This document shows positions 11,326 through 22,413 of a stretch of DNA of 64,000 nt, piece after piece. The position numbers were made by a program, and so were the translations under genes. Origin of the DNA: Ulva prolifera. Its lineage: Eukaryota > Chlorophyta > Ulvophyceae > Ulvales > Ulvaceae. The notes beneath the pieces were generated by a model. The model was not told the origin of the DNA. It did no database searches and saw only the letters and a program-made list of their open reading frames with translations. Within the stretch, counting starts at the first letter, position 1. Each line of letters begins with the position of its first letter. The stretch covers positions 4,263,354 to 4,327,353 of the forward strand of contig CM041198.1 in the NCBI GenBank assembly GCA_023078555.1, written 5' to 3'.

Positions 11326-11916
11326 ATGGTGTCGATAGCTTTGCGTGGCCTGGGCGCCATTCCGAGAGGAGCTGGTATCGAGGACTCCGACAACGATGTG
11401 ACAGGACAAGACGACCTGGCAGCATGGTTTGACGTTGCTAGCATGGATGCTGCCAAGATGAATGGTGCTCCAGGGCTCAATCTAGCAGTCATGCCTCCCC
11501 AGGCTTCAGGTGGCTTGGTTGCTCCCACAGCCGAGGCGCCTGGGCAGAGATGTTTTGCCACCAGGCAGCCGTGTGTTTGTGAGATGAACGAACTCTGTCA
11601 CCAAATGCTGCAGAAACACAGGCTGATCGCAGACGATCTCAGGCAGATCAGTTCAAATTTGGAGCGGATTGCGGATGACTTTGCTCAGATGAGGGCAGAT
11701 TCTGGGCACATGGAGTCAAATTTCCGGCAGACGTCGACAGACATGGGGCAGACGAAGGCAGACGTGGGACAGGTGAAGGCAGATGTTGAGCAGATGAGGG
11801 CAGATGTTGGCCAGATGCAGGGAGCTATCGCTGACCTGCCACAAGTACAAGCAGCCAGCAGGCAGATGCAAGGGCTACAAATCACTCAAAACGCTGCACC
11901 AACGAGCCTACGGTAG
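11326..11916 (+). CDS. Coiled-coil protein with degenerate heptad repeats, function unknown
   Basis: This is an uninterrupted frame of 196 residues from ATG 11326 to TAG. Residues 1-80 are of mixed composition. Residues from about 95 to 185 form a long amphipathic helix built from seven-residue units such as DVGQVKA, DVEQMRA and DVGQMQG, preceded by looser copies (LRQISSNLERIADDFAQMRA). This is a coiled coil, probably a trimer or dimer rod. There is no signal peptide, membrane helix or recognised domain. A TGTAA lies 375 nt after the stop. The start is the first ATG of the frame. An upstream exon cannot be excluded because the frame stays open for three codons before it. I do not know the function; rods of this kind serve as spacers or oligomerisation modules. 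Confidence 0.5.
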   Translation: MVSIALRGLGAIPRGAGIEDSDNDVTGQDDLAAWFDVASMDAAKMNGAPGLNLAVMPPQASGGLVAPTAEAPGQRCFATRQPCVCEMNELCHQMLQKHRLIADDLRQISSNLERIADDFAQMRADSGHMESNFRQTSTDMGQTKADVGQVKADVEQMRADVGQMQGAIADLPQVQAASRQMQGLQITQNAAPTSLR

Positions 11917-12290
11917 GTGCAAGTCAGATGCCTCCCTACTGATAGTTGACTGACACCCAGCTGTGCGCGAACCTGTCAGTGTTACCCCCGATGCGTGCCA
12001 GCATATGCTTCTGGTCTGTTTGCGGAGTCATGCTGGTGAGGCTGACAGTGTCCGTGTGCGGTGGCTTGCGTTGCTTGTGCGACTGGCATGAGTTAGTGGC
12101 ACTTCCAGAGGCACTTCCACTTCCAGAGTCCTGGCCCCCCATGTATGAGCTTGTATGCCCTTGGAGTTTGACTTGCGTGCGCCGGAGGGCATTTGAGACC
12201 TGTGACAGATGCTCCACAGCGTTTATAGAGCGACAATTGGATCGCAAACGGGGAATTCGTGCAGTGCAGTGCGGTGCGGTGAATTCTCCA

Positions 12291-12295
12291 TGTAA
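12291..12295 (+). terminator. Possible polyadenylation signal of the coiled-coil ORF
   Basis: First TGTAA downstream of the stop at 11916, giving a 3'UTR of about 390 nt. Confidence 0.3.
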
Positions 12296-13660
12296 TACAG
12301 TCCAATCACACAGCGTACCTGGTCAGGCTGCACAGATTTTGAATGCGCTGCACCATCCTCATGCATGGAAACAAGGCTGTCAGGTTCCGCACTCAGAAGG
12401 TTTGATGTTTGGTATGTGATGCCTGTGGCCTGGAACCGTGTGAGGTCAGTGCTGCTCCACTGCCACATGACGGTGTAAGTTGACTGGTACATATTTCTGA
12501 CGCAACCCTTGATTGCACAGGACTATATTGCCCGGGCCAGTGTGAATGTGCACAGCATTGTGCGCACTGCCTATTTCAGAGCAACCAACTAGACCTCACT
12601 GTGTGGCCCACAAGGGTCAGCCTGATCACTGTCACTCATTGATGCGGATCAGGATCAACAGTCAAGTTACACGAGATAACGAATGGAAGTACTGAGTCGA
12701 AACCCGCAGCTAACCTGTGGCGGTAGCCTTATACACCTGTTGTGCTCTGATGCACAGCGGCCTGTGCATGTCTAGCACACGACGGCGCAGCGCTGTGGGA
12801 TTCGAGACAGCGAAGTATCTGTGCAGCAGCAGTGAATGGCATCACTCATGAGCAGATAGTGAGCTGTGCCATAGCTGATAGGAATTGCTACCATACATTT
12901 CATATCTGGAAGTCAACATGACGCCCTTGTGCAAGACCTGAAGATACAACATGACCCATACGTTGGTCGGCCGCCCCCGCAGCGGATGCGTCCACATCTC
13001 GGGTTGAGAGGGCTTCATTACCTACCTTCTCGGACAGCAGGAGCCTGAGGCCGGCTGTCCTTGAGCGGAACCAGGGCCTGTCCTGTCTCATCCCATCCGC
13101 TGCGGCCAAGATGCATCCTCACGGATCTTTGATCGTCAGTCGTGACTCCCACTTCACGTCGCCACAGACATGGCGGGTGCAGCCGTGACCCTGCTTCGAT
13201 GTCGGCCTGCACAGCGTAACGGCCCTCAGCATCCCGCATCCTGCCGGTGACCAAGCCACGAAGCGTCACTCCGGAAGCTTTCAACACTGCGGCAGCAGCC
13301 ACACTGAGCGCCACCGGCGCCGACCACCGGCAAGAGAGCTTCCGTGGAAGCGGAAACCATCTCTGTCGAGCGAGATAGTACCACAGCATGCGCATGGCTG
13401 CCGGTGGAGTGCATGGCACATCGGCAAGCAGATGCATACGAGGCATGCGTGAGCCCACCTCACAGTCAGACCGCGGGCAGGCGATCTCAGTCGCGACTTC
13501 GGACAGCACTTCAGCTGCGCCCCGCACCCTTTGCACCTTGCACAGTCAGCCGCGCACACCCTCAGAAATATCCATGTCCATGCACATGCGGCAGCGGCGC
13601 CCGTGGCAGGTGCCGGTCATAGAGGCCACTGTAGCCCTCTTGCCTCATGTCGAGCCCTCG
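12296..13660. other. Probable 3'UTR of NELF-B plus spacer
   Basis: On the minus strand the first TGTAA past the NELF-B stop codon is at 12667-12671, implying a 3'UTR of about 1 kb. Open frames in this interval (for example 13018-13536 minus) have no recognisable similarity and are best read as chance frames in GC-rich UTR. Confidence 0.35.
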
Positions 13661-16600
13661 TCACGGAGGCGCCTCTTGCGACGTCCCATCAGCGGGGGCG
13701 ATGTACGCGAGCAGGTCGGGTGGGAGGTGGTGCTCGAGGTCCGGCCACTGGCGGGCCATCGCGGCGTATGCATGCTGCACGCCGTCGGGTGCCTGCTCCC
13801 GCCATGGGTCCTGGACCGGCGGGACACCTGCATGCGGCGTCAGCGCGTTACAGGCTGCCGCTGCCCGCTTGGCCGCTGTGCGCTGCCGGGGAGGCACGCA
13901 TCCACACGAGCCGCCTGCTCGCTGCCACTACTGCGGCCTCGGGGATACAAACTGGGAGCTCTACACCATGGGAAGCAACACAATTATTGGCACCAAGAAC
14001 CGTGGTCATTCGATGACGGATCGACCACAGCAGTGTGGCCGCGAGAAGCACCATGGCGCCTGCCCCCAGCGGTGTGAAGTATGACATGAACCCACAGATA
14101 CCCCCACCCCCAGCATCAATTTAACAATGTGGCAGTAGCGCAGCAGCGAGAACAGGCCATCCTCATGGATGCATATGGGCAGTGGAGCCGTGGTGTGGTC
14201 GCCTGGCAGCCGCAGCCACGGCACCAGGCAGCTCTCTGCAGCGGCCCCTGTGCATACCCGCCGGTACCGTGCGCTTCACTAACCTGCAATGAGCAACACA
14301 AGCGATCCAGCAGAACACATCCACTCCTTGCACTCAGCTCTGGCCTGCCCTGACGGCGGCACGGGCCGGGGGGTGCACTGGGGCCGCCGTGATATGCCGC
14401 GGCAGCATCAATCGTCCCCATGCCGCCAGTGGACACATCAGCCACGTGAAGGAGGAGGCACAAGCGGCGCACCTTGGGAGCCGGCTATGAGGAGTAGATC
14501 GGAGATCTGCTGTGCATGGGTCGCCCGGGCTTCCGCCGTGCGCTGAAATAGCACAACCAGCTTCTGCGCAACTGCCTCGGTGACGCGCCGGCGCACAGCC
14601 ACCGGGGTCGTGGCGGCAGAGCTGGGGCCGGCAGCCGCAGGCGCGGCCGCGGCGGGGAGGCCACTGCCGCGGGGCAGAGCGGCGGAGGCCTGCTCGCACT
14701 GCACGGTCGCTCTGGCAACGGCGTCGATCGCGCGGAGGACCTCCTGGTGGGCGATGGCACCTGTAGCCGGGAGCTGCTGGTGAGGGGCGGACGGTGTGGG
14801 TTGCGTTTGTTTTTCCTTTGCTTCGCCGGCACGCGACAGCCGGCAGTGCTTAAGTACGCATTAGTACTCGTTGTAGCGTGTCCCGTGGCGTTGCGGCCTG
14901 ATGCGTGGACATGCGCAGACAGTGGCCAGGGGTGGCAGCACAGCAAGGTGGAGTGAATGAAGCAGATGGAGGGGGTGGGGGGGGGTGGGGGGGGGCACAC
15001 TTTCACATGCGCCGGCAAAGAGTAGGTCCTCGGCGGCCATCCACAGGCTATCCCCGAGAGCCACAGGCGGCCTTCTCCGCGTGGCAGCAGGGCCCGCGCG
15101 ATCGCCGCGGCCGCGCGCAGCCGGCACCGGAGGTGTGGCCGCCGCAGTACACAGCCGGGCCGCGAGTGACGCGGCAAACGCGTGCTGCGGCGGGGAGATG
15201 CCGCCACAGCTGCTGCTGCCGCCGTCGCTCCACACGGAGAGCAGCGACGGCGACATGCATGCGGAGGTGTGGCGCAGCGGCGACAGCGGCAACGCGGCGC
15301 CGCCGGTGATGCTGGGGTCGCGGGCGGGCTGTGCGCTTGATGTTCGGGGATCCGAGGGCATCGGGGCATCGAATGGTGGCGGCCGGGGGTCGATCGCATC
15401 CGCGTCCGGCCCGGCGGCGGACCGCTGTGCGGCATCGCACAGAACATGCATGAGCTTGATGCATGGCGATACAGGCAGCTTGTTCATGCGTTCAAGGATG
15501 AAGGCTTCGCAGATGGTGCGGCAGACGGGGGAGGTGGTGGCGGCGGCGGTGGCACGCTCCAGGGCTGCAGGGGTCAACGTCTTTTCGATGTCCTTTGCTT
15601 GACTGGGTGCAACCTGCGCAGCGAAGCCATTGCGGTTGCCGTCGCTGATGTGGCGCACCTGATTTGCCCGCAGCAGCACGTGATTTTTCGTACGAGCTAA
15701 AAAAAAGCATGCCAATCTTGCCTGCATGAGCTGTGGCATGAGCCCTAGTACCACCGCATGGGCACTCAAGCATGCAGCAGGCAGCAGCCGCAGCCGCGGT
15801 GCTCCATCGCAGCTAGTGGCACACAGGCAGCCACCACCTGCGCACAGCATGCTGCCTAAAAGATCACGCCGCCAATTGCGCAAGCAGACATGGCTGGCCC
15901 GCCTCTCACACCACGGCGCATTGCATCAGTTTGATGCGGCACAGACCGGCGACCAGGGGGGAGAGGGGTTCGGAGGCCCGAGGCCATACCTTTGCGAGCT
16001 TGATGTCAGCCATCACCCCTGCGAGGATCGGCAGCAGCGTGTGCAGCGCCTCCGGCGGCGGCGGTGGCAGGCAGCGCGGCGCGTCAGGGTGCCCCGCCGC
16101 GATCCCCCCGGCCTGCGCGCCCAGCTCCAGCAGCTGCAGCAGCACCACCGTCGTGGCGTCGCTGCGCGGCAGCACCGCGGCAGCCGACACGCGCGTGTAC
16201 AGCCGCCGGATGACGTCAAACGCGAGCACGTGCCGCACGGCCGGGTCGGCGAGCGCGGCTGAGGTGTCGTGCAGGAGCTTCCGGACGTCCGCCGACTCTG
16301 CGGCGCTGCGCTGGATGGACTCGTCGTCTTTCGCCCCCGCGCCCCCTCCTCCCGTCTCCCCCTCCGCCTCCTCGTGCGCGTCCTCGTCATCGTCCAGCAC
16401 CTGCCGGGCAGCTGCCTTCCCGGGATCCGCGCGCGCGAGCACCTCACCCTCAAACTCATCATCGTCCTCGTCATCATCTTCGTCGCTGTCCAGGATCTGC
16501 TGCCGGGGCCGCTTCCCGGCCGCAGCGGAGCTACCTGCGCGGCTCGCGGTGCCGTGCGGCGCCGCGGGCCGGCGGTGCGCCGTGGAGGTGGCCGCCGAGT

Positions 16601-18294
16601 GGCGGACGGCAGCCGCTGGCGCAGCGGTGGTGCTGCGGCGGGTGGCCGGGGCTGCCGTCAGGGGCTGGCAGGCCTGCTGCAGCTCTGCGAGGTGCTTCTC
16701 GGAGACGGTGCGGGCGCGCACGCATGCATCGAGCGTCGAGACGAGCTTGTAGATGGTGTCCCACCTGCGGCGGCACACGCATCTGAGTGCCTGTTTGGCC
16801 GAAACTTGCTTACAGCCCGGCGTCCTATATTGTACCAATGTAAAGTTCTGGCACAGGAGCAAGTGGCTGCTGAGCTACAGAGGACATGGAAGCGGGGTGC
16901 CTGTGCCATGTGTACCTGGGCATGACAATTTAGAGATATGACTCAAAAAGCAAGGCGAAATTGTTCAGGTGCGCGTAATCACCATTGCAGCTTGCCGCAA
17001 GCAGCACATAGCATGGCCTGTCCCCTCAAAACTCACTTGGCGACTCGAGAGGAGGTGCATATGTGAGCATGGTGGTACATCTGACAGGCCTCAGAGACAA
17101 CAGTGAAAAGCAGCTTGCGGTCTGTCTCACCCCAGTGGTGTGCATGCACGGAGCAGTACCTGCTGACATCTTCACCTCCGGCACGACCATGCAGGGCCAT
17201 GAGGATGTGGCGCCTTAAGCTGCACAGCAAGTCTTCAGGCAGGCCGGCCTTGGAGCCTCTCTGCTGTGCAGCAGCAGTCCACCGCGCCCTCAGCAGCTCA
17301 ACAATCCCTTTGTATATCTGGCGTGATGCTCCCACCATTGTGACAAGCCTGCACAGGCCCAAATTCAGGATGGGCTCCTATCAGCAGCAGCAGTGGCAGT
17401 GATTGCAAGTCGTGAGGACAAGGCAGATTTTTTGCCCGTTGGACGGGAAGCATGAAGGATCCTCTCGTACCTGTCAATGACTGGTGATCGCTTGCGGGCT
17501 GTCAAGGGATTCAGTGATTGCAGAAGCCCAGGCGACTCGGGTTGCTTTGTGCTCTTGTTACTTCTGGGAATGCAGTACAACATGTCCAGTGCAAAGTGCT
17601 GCGCGTCGACCTCCATAAAATAGCTTTGCAGCAGTGGCATGCAGTGCTTGTGCAGCTGCGCAGCGGAGACCTCCCACACCTGCAGGTATACCGACCTGGA
17701 CGCAGTGTGGAGCATGCACATCCAGCAGTTGACGACAAGCACGTACCTGCTGCTGCACTGCGAGCGGAAGATCCCAGAACACGTCATTGTCTTCTGCAAG
17801 CATGTATAGATTTCTCTTCGGGATCGGTTGCAAGTGCGAAAGAACGGCCACTGCGATCGGCCTCAACTCGGGGATGCCAACGAACGGAAACACTCGATCA
17901 AGAAGAGGCCGAATCTTGTCCGAGTCAACTGTCGATATCATTTCCAGTAGCATAGTGGACGCCTGCACGGCGTTTGACGTCATTGTCTTGGGCTGGGACT
18001 GCGCTAAAAGCCCGACAGCTGGGCCAACAACGGTCGCACCTGGTCGAGGATAGCTTTGTGTGCCACAGATGATGAGATTCCTTGATGCGACAATAGAGAT
18101 ACTAGTGGCGCGCATTCGGGATTTTTCAACGAGCCTCGTTCCCTGATTTCTTCCAGCCATTGCTGGGGCTTCTTGCTGTGGTCAGCCAGTTTCTCACGAA
18201 TGAAGCTCCGGCCGACGTTGCCAACCAATGGAGGAGACTCTTCTGGATCGTACGACACACCATCTGTGGCTTCATCGGATCCCTGACTGTCCAT
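13661..18294 (-). CDS. NELF-B / COBRA1 homologue (negative elongation factor subunit B)
   Basis: Eight exons: 18040-18294, 17747-17998, 17471-17679, 17160-17348, 15990-16764, 15007-15721, 14473-14760, 13661-13827 (2,850 nt, 949 residues). Every junction keeps phase. Conserved COBRA1 blocks appear in order: IREKLADHSKKPQQWLEEIR near residue 32; then LLDRVFPFVGIPELRPIAVA and LSHLQPIPKRNLYML in exon 2; LVTMVGASRQIYKGIVELLR in exon 4; STLDACVRARTVSEKHLAEL opening exon 5; VRHVLAFDVIRRLY and LPRSDATTVVLLQLLELG later in exon 5; ARLACFFLARTKNHVLLR opening exon 6. NELF-B is the scaffold subunit of the complex that holds RNA polymerase II in promoter-proximal pausing. Insertions make this copy much longer than the human one (about 580 residues): an acidic DSDEDDDEDDDEF stretch near residue 395, and a Pro/Ser/Ala linker with a helical C-terminal extension from about 660. 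An exon may be missed between 15990 and 15721. Family call by recognition, not by search. Confidence 0.85.
17999..18039 (-). other. 41-nt intron (or frameshift) in the NELF-B gene
   Basis: Between exons 1 and 2 the frames are joined by a 41-nt segment with donor CAG|GTGCGA and acceptor CTTTTAGCGCAG, phase 0 on both sides. All other introns in the confident models are 92 nt or longer. Without removing it the frame runs into a stop. A sequencing indel is the alternative explanation. Confidence 0.55.
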
Positions 18295-18412
18295 TGGCTT
18301 ACACTCGTGAGGTCAGTGCTGAGTGCTTCCGTGTCCCCGATCACGGAGCGGTCTGCCTGTCCCGCGACAAAGCCAGGCAAGCCTCATGCAACATATAAGC
18401 GGCGACAATGTG

Positions 18413-18870
18413 TCAATCGCACCATGCTTTTTCAAACATGGCACGGCTTCCTAGCACTCCTGGCAATCGGTACCTAGCCTGAGGCGCAGAGTGTGGAGTA
18501 GGTATGGTAAACGCGAGCTTCAGGTACAACGCAAGTGCGCACGCAACAGCGGATACGTGGAACAGAATCATGCCATCCGGTGCGAACATGTGCGAACCTG
18601 TGAGCAAAGCGACACCATGCACGGGCACCAGCATGGAGCTTCCACTGTCCTACGACACCCCTCGTCACTATCACAGGCTTTCGGAGATCAATCGGTGTGG
18701 GGAGTCCAATCATACCGGAACCCATGACAACGCACGCTAAACCAACGACCTGAGAACACGATCAAAGCAACATCTTCCGCAAAGTTTTGGACATCTGCAC
18801 GCACCGCGGCACAGCAGAGACGGTCAAAGAACACAGCTGGACCACGACGTTCCAGCCATGGGTGTGCCAT
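18413..18870 (-). CDS. Candidate small membrane protein with two TM helices
   Basis: Three segments join in phase: 18805-18870 (ATG), 18659-18749 and 18413-18597 (TGA), giving 113 residues. The protein starts MAHPWLERRGPAVFFDRLCC and continues with a hydrophobic helix (VVGLACVVMGSGMIGLPTPI). After a loop comes a second helix (FHVSAVACALALYLKLAF) and a basic tail. The two introns would be 55 and 61 nt, shorter than those of the secure genes, which lowers confidence. The stop lies only 118 nt upstream of the NELF-B start codon on the same strand. I do not recognise a family. Chance frames with lucky splice sites remain a real alternative. Confidence 0.3.
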
Positions 18871-19952
18871 CTCGCGATTACAGCAGGAGATCACACATTT
18901 CCAACATTATACATCGTGCTCTGGATGTCTTGGATTATCGGGTGCATGAGGCGTCATTTCTTCCGCTTCACGCACTGTAACATTGGCGTTCTGAACAACT
19001 GGGATGGTGCTTGCCTCTCCATCCGGAAATTACACTTGCCTTGCCCTGCCTTGCCCTGTGTTCCGTGGAACAGCCCGTACCGGTACCGTATCAGAGCCTC
19101 CAGAAAAAAATTACTTGCACCTAATTATCTGAAAGAAGCCTACTAAGGATGCTGCTGCAGTCAAGGGCAGGCACGGTGCGTGGCATGAGGGCAGCGCAGG
19201 CGCACGCCATTGAACGTGGCACGGGCTGCCGCCCAGCCTCCCAGAAGCACATCGCCGCCGTACCTCCCCGCCCAATCTCCCGCGTACTCGGCACCGTCCT
19301 CGGCGATGGATGCGCGGCAACAAGGAGGCTCGCAAATGCGCTATTACGCTGGGCAGCGACGTAGGACCACAGCGACCCGTCATTCTATTACTGTACAAAG
19401 CAGCTGCGTGGCTGCCAGCGCCCTCACTGGGGCGCAGTGGAGCCAGTACGCCCTGCTCCGCGGCACCCTGTGGGGCACCGCATGCACCCGCGGCGCCACC
19501 ACATGCACCCGCGGCGCCACCACGGCAGCCGGGTGCAGGGCAGCGTACACACCCATGCACGGCCCCATGTCCGTGGCGCATTGCCATCGCATCTTCGACA
19601 GCGCGCCACAAGAGGGCACCAATTGGCGAGCAGCAATCGGAGGCGGCTGCTAGGTGAGTGCTAAACGAGTGGCTGGAGTCGCCCCGGGACCACCGCGTCG
19701 CCCCACCCTGCAGAGCGCGGGGTGGGTGCTGCACAGGTGCCACACCGGAGCCCGCCGTGGCCGCGGATGCAGCACATCGGCAGCCCCGGGATATTTCGGG
19801 GCAGCTGCTGTGGAGCGTGTGTGCCACACTCGCACACACGCGCCCTGTGCGTGCACGGAAAAGCCGCGTCCGAGCTCCGCCCATGCCCGACCTGACCTGC
19901 ACGCTGAACACTGCTGCGCCGCAGGGACAGCCATGCCGCGCCTGGCGCTGGA
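18871..19952. other. Probable 3'UTR of the prolyl 4-hydroxylase gene
   Basis: On the minus strand the first TGTAA after the P4H stop is at 19030-19034, implying a 3'UTR of about 920 nt. The interval holds two adjacent 21-bp copies of ATGCACCCGCGGCGCCACCAC (19482-19523). Long open frames on both strands here have no protein-like features. Confidence 0.4.
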
Positions 19953-22413
19953 TCAGCCAGTGGGGCCAAACAGGGTGCCGATCTCGTTGTCGAGGTGCCC
20001 CAGAAGTCCCAGCTTCTCACGCTCCGCCGCCAGGCAGTCCTCGTCGCCAGGCGGGCACACCGTGCATGCCCCGCATGCACGCCGGCAGTGGCCACCGGAG
20101 TCCTCCCCCACCATGTACACCGCGTTCCTCTCGCACTCCCCGGCCTCTGCACACCGCGCACACATGCATGTTAGTGTGCCAGCGTAAGCATGCCCCCGCG
20201 CCCATGCAACTCACTGGCAATCAGGCGGGAGGCCGCACCCGCCCACTGCGAGCACCGCATGTCCTTGTCTCGGCAGATCGCCGGGTCAGCCGGGCTCTTC
20301 TTCGGCATCGTGCGGTTCATGGTGCCGTACGCATCCACGTGTGTCCAGATCGTCGCCGTCCATTTCAGCCCGTGGCCCTCCCCTCCCGGGGGGCAGCCGG
20401 TGTGCAGCGAGAGGGGGTCGATCTGCTCGCGCAGCTGGATGTCGACGTTGGCGGTGGGGGGGAGGGAGTAGAAGAGGAGCGCGGTGCCGACCTCCGGCTT
20501 GACGGCGACGTGGCCCTCCGCGCACGGGCTGAGGTCATGCGGCTTGAGCGCCAGGTCGAGCCAGTGGGTGTCGTTGGTGGCCGGGAAGGCCGTCTCGCCG
20601 CCAGATGGCGTGTCTGCAGCAGCTACCGGATTCAATCTGATCACGTAGAAGAAGATACCCATTTCTGAGGATACCCATCACGGCTGCTTGCGCAAAGCCA
20701 AGCGCGACTGCTGTCAGGTTGATGCCACGCTAGTCGGAGCCAGGGCAGTAGGCTGGACCAGGGCTGCGGCGAAATGCGCACGCGCTGCCGGCAGGTGACA
20801 GATTGGCAGCGTGCCCAGGCGCGCCCCGCCCGGGGCGAGTGGATCTGTGCGGTATGATGATATCATCGGTAGCACTCGGGTGGCCACGAGGGGCGACATG
20901 CATGGCATGCATGCATGCAGAGGCTGGGGCGCACCTGTGAGGTAGATGAGCATCGTGGCCATGCGGCCCATGCCGTCCATGTGCTGCCGGTACGTTTGCC
21001 CCTCAGAGTACCTCAGAACCTGCAGCGGTGGCCACGGTGCAGGCGGCAGCAGAGACGATGGTGCATGTGCCAGACAGCTGGCAGCCACACGGCCCAGCTG
21101 ATTCAAAGCTGAAGCAGGACGGCCGGGTCCGTTCACACTGGGACGCTCGGGGGGCAGGGTCTGATGCCTTTGTGCGTGAAGTGCGTGAAGTGCGTGAAGT
21201 GCGTGAAGTGCGTGAAGTGCCTTTGTGCGTGAAGTGCGTGAGCCGGAGGCGGGTGGCCGCGCGGACTGCGACGGTGGGACGGCCACATCGGTGCCATGCA
21301 GGCATTGCTGGCAGCTGCTGTGAATGCACTGCTTCTTGGCGAGCAAGGCACCACCAGCTGCGCGGAGGGCTGTGGGCCCGCTTGGAAGCGGCAGAGTGCA
21401 AATGTCATGTTTTGCACTGCATGGCGGCGACTGCGCTGTGTGAGCACTGCAGGGATAAAGGCGCAGCACAGCATCGGGAGGCACCTGGATCCCCTCTTGG
21501 TTCTCCACCGGCACGCCAACCCACTCCGCTGCACGATCCTCCACAGCTGCAATGACCTCGTCCTGGTAGCGCAACAGGAAGCTCCCGTAGCTCGTCCGAC
21601 CCTACAGGTGCGTGCACCTGCCTATCAGGACACTAGCTAGTGTCCAACATGTATGAACAATGGACGGCAATGGAGAATGGCAATGCTGCACGATGAAGGT
21701 AGGAGGACAACGCCATGGACCTTTTACGGCCTATGCCGGTGAGTGTGAGGGTGCCCTTGCTGTGCGTGAGAGCTGGCTGTGGTGACTGCAGTGGCAGCTG
21801 CGAGCACGGGGTCTCAGTGGTTGGGTGCAAGCGCAAGCACGGCAACCTGCACTGCAAACAGCACCAGGGGATGCTGAGCAGCCGTGGAGACGTACCTCTA
21901 TAGAACTATGGTTTGTGCCGACCCTTGATCGCTTGAGATGCGGGGCAGCAAGTTCAGCAATGTGCCTTGCTTCTGCGTGCGAGATGAAGTTCTTCCAGAT
22001 GTACGCCTTTGGGCTGTCGGACAATTTGACAGGCCTACATGCAGATTCCGGGCAAAGTGAGCAGTTGTTGAGGCGTGAAGGTCAGGCAGGCTGAGGCGAA
22101 AGATATGGCACAGTGGCTGACGAATGCAAGCAGGTGAAGCTGCGCATGGTAATGCGGCATGCGTACCCTCCTTCTCCGCTACCGAACACAGCTTGAGGAT
22201 CATAGGTGTCGCCATTCCACCCAATCAGGTCGGCATGTCGATCTGCAGGCGATGTGGCGGACGCGTTGGCAGTATGGTATCAGACTGCTGTGAGGCATAC
22301 AGGCACATATCAAAGGAAGTGCGCACACCTATCGAGATCGCTACACTTAGGGTCAATATCAGTAGAAGTAGTAGTCCAAGGATCTGTGCGATGTACAGTA
22401 TGCCGCGTGCCAT
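19953..22413 (-). CDS. Prolyl 4-hydroxylase, membrane-anchored, with C-terminal ShK domain
   Basis: Six exons: 22301-22413, 21896-22034, 21485-21601, 20935-21019, 20239-20613, 19953-20146 (1,023 nt, 340 residues), all joining in phase. Residues 1-30 include a signal anchor (ILGLLLLLILTLSVAISIGV), as expected for a type II ER/Golgi enzyme. The 2-oxoglutarate/Fe(II) dioxygenase fold follows. It contains YIWKNFISHAEARHI, TSYGSFLLRYQDEVI and VLRYSEGQTYRQHMD, with iron ligands H136 and D138. SGGETAFP comes next, then DPLSLHTGCPP with the third iron ligand H222, and GLKWTATIW with K235 for the 2-oxoglutarate carboxylate. A six-cysteine ShK module ends the protein (CSQWAEAGECERNAVYM, then CRRACGAC). 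The enzyme hydroxylates peptidyl proline, in algae chiefly in hydroxyproline-rich cell-wall glycoproteins, the substrates for O-arabinosylation. H222 to K235 is 13 residues, about three more than I expect, from an insert GGEGHG. Confidence 0.93.
21172..21240. repeat. Nonamer tandem repeat in intron 3 of the P4H gene
   Basis: Five perfect head-to-tail copies of GTGCGTGAA (21172-21216), a GTGCCTTT interruption, then one further full copy and a partial one. The unit begins with the GTGCGT donor-like hexamer but lies inside an intron and is read antisense to the gene. Confidence 0.9.

Noticed and set aside
13388..14084. Overlapping plus-strand frames of 145-229 codons
   Set aside because: Antisense to the last NELF-B exon and its preceding intron; no family resemblance.
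13848..14087. Minus-strand frame with a hydrophobic segment (GAGAMVLLAATLLWSI) as a membrane exon of NELF-B
   Set aside because: It lies in the 645-nt intron between exons 7 and 8, which already join in phase; a membrane helix does not fit a nuclear protein.
14485..15447. 320-codon minus-strand frame
   Set aside because: Overlaps NELF-B exons 6 and 7 in another frame, with Pro/Arg-rich content; the spliced frame matches conserved NELF-B blocks instead.
15931..16752. 273-codon plus-strand frame
   Set aside because: Antisense to NELF-B exon 5; the poly-Ser run is the complement of the acidic Asp/Glu stretch.
19658..20668. 336-codon plus-strand frame
   Set aside because: Antisense to P4H exons 5-6 and the 3'UTR; no recognisable domain.
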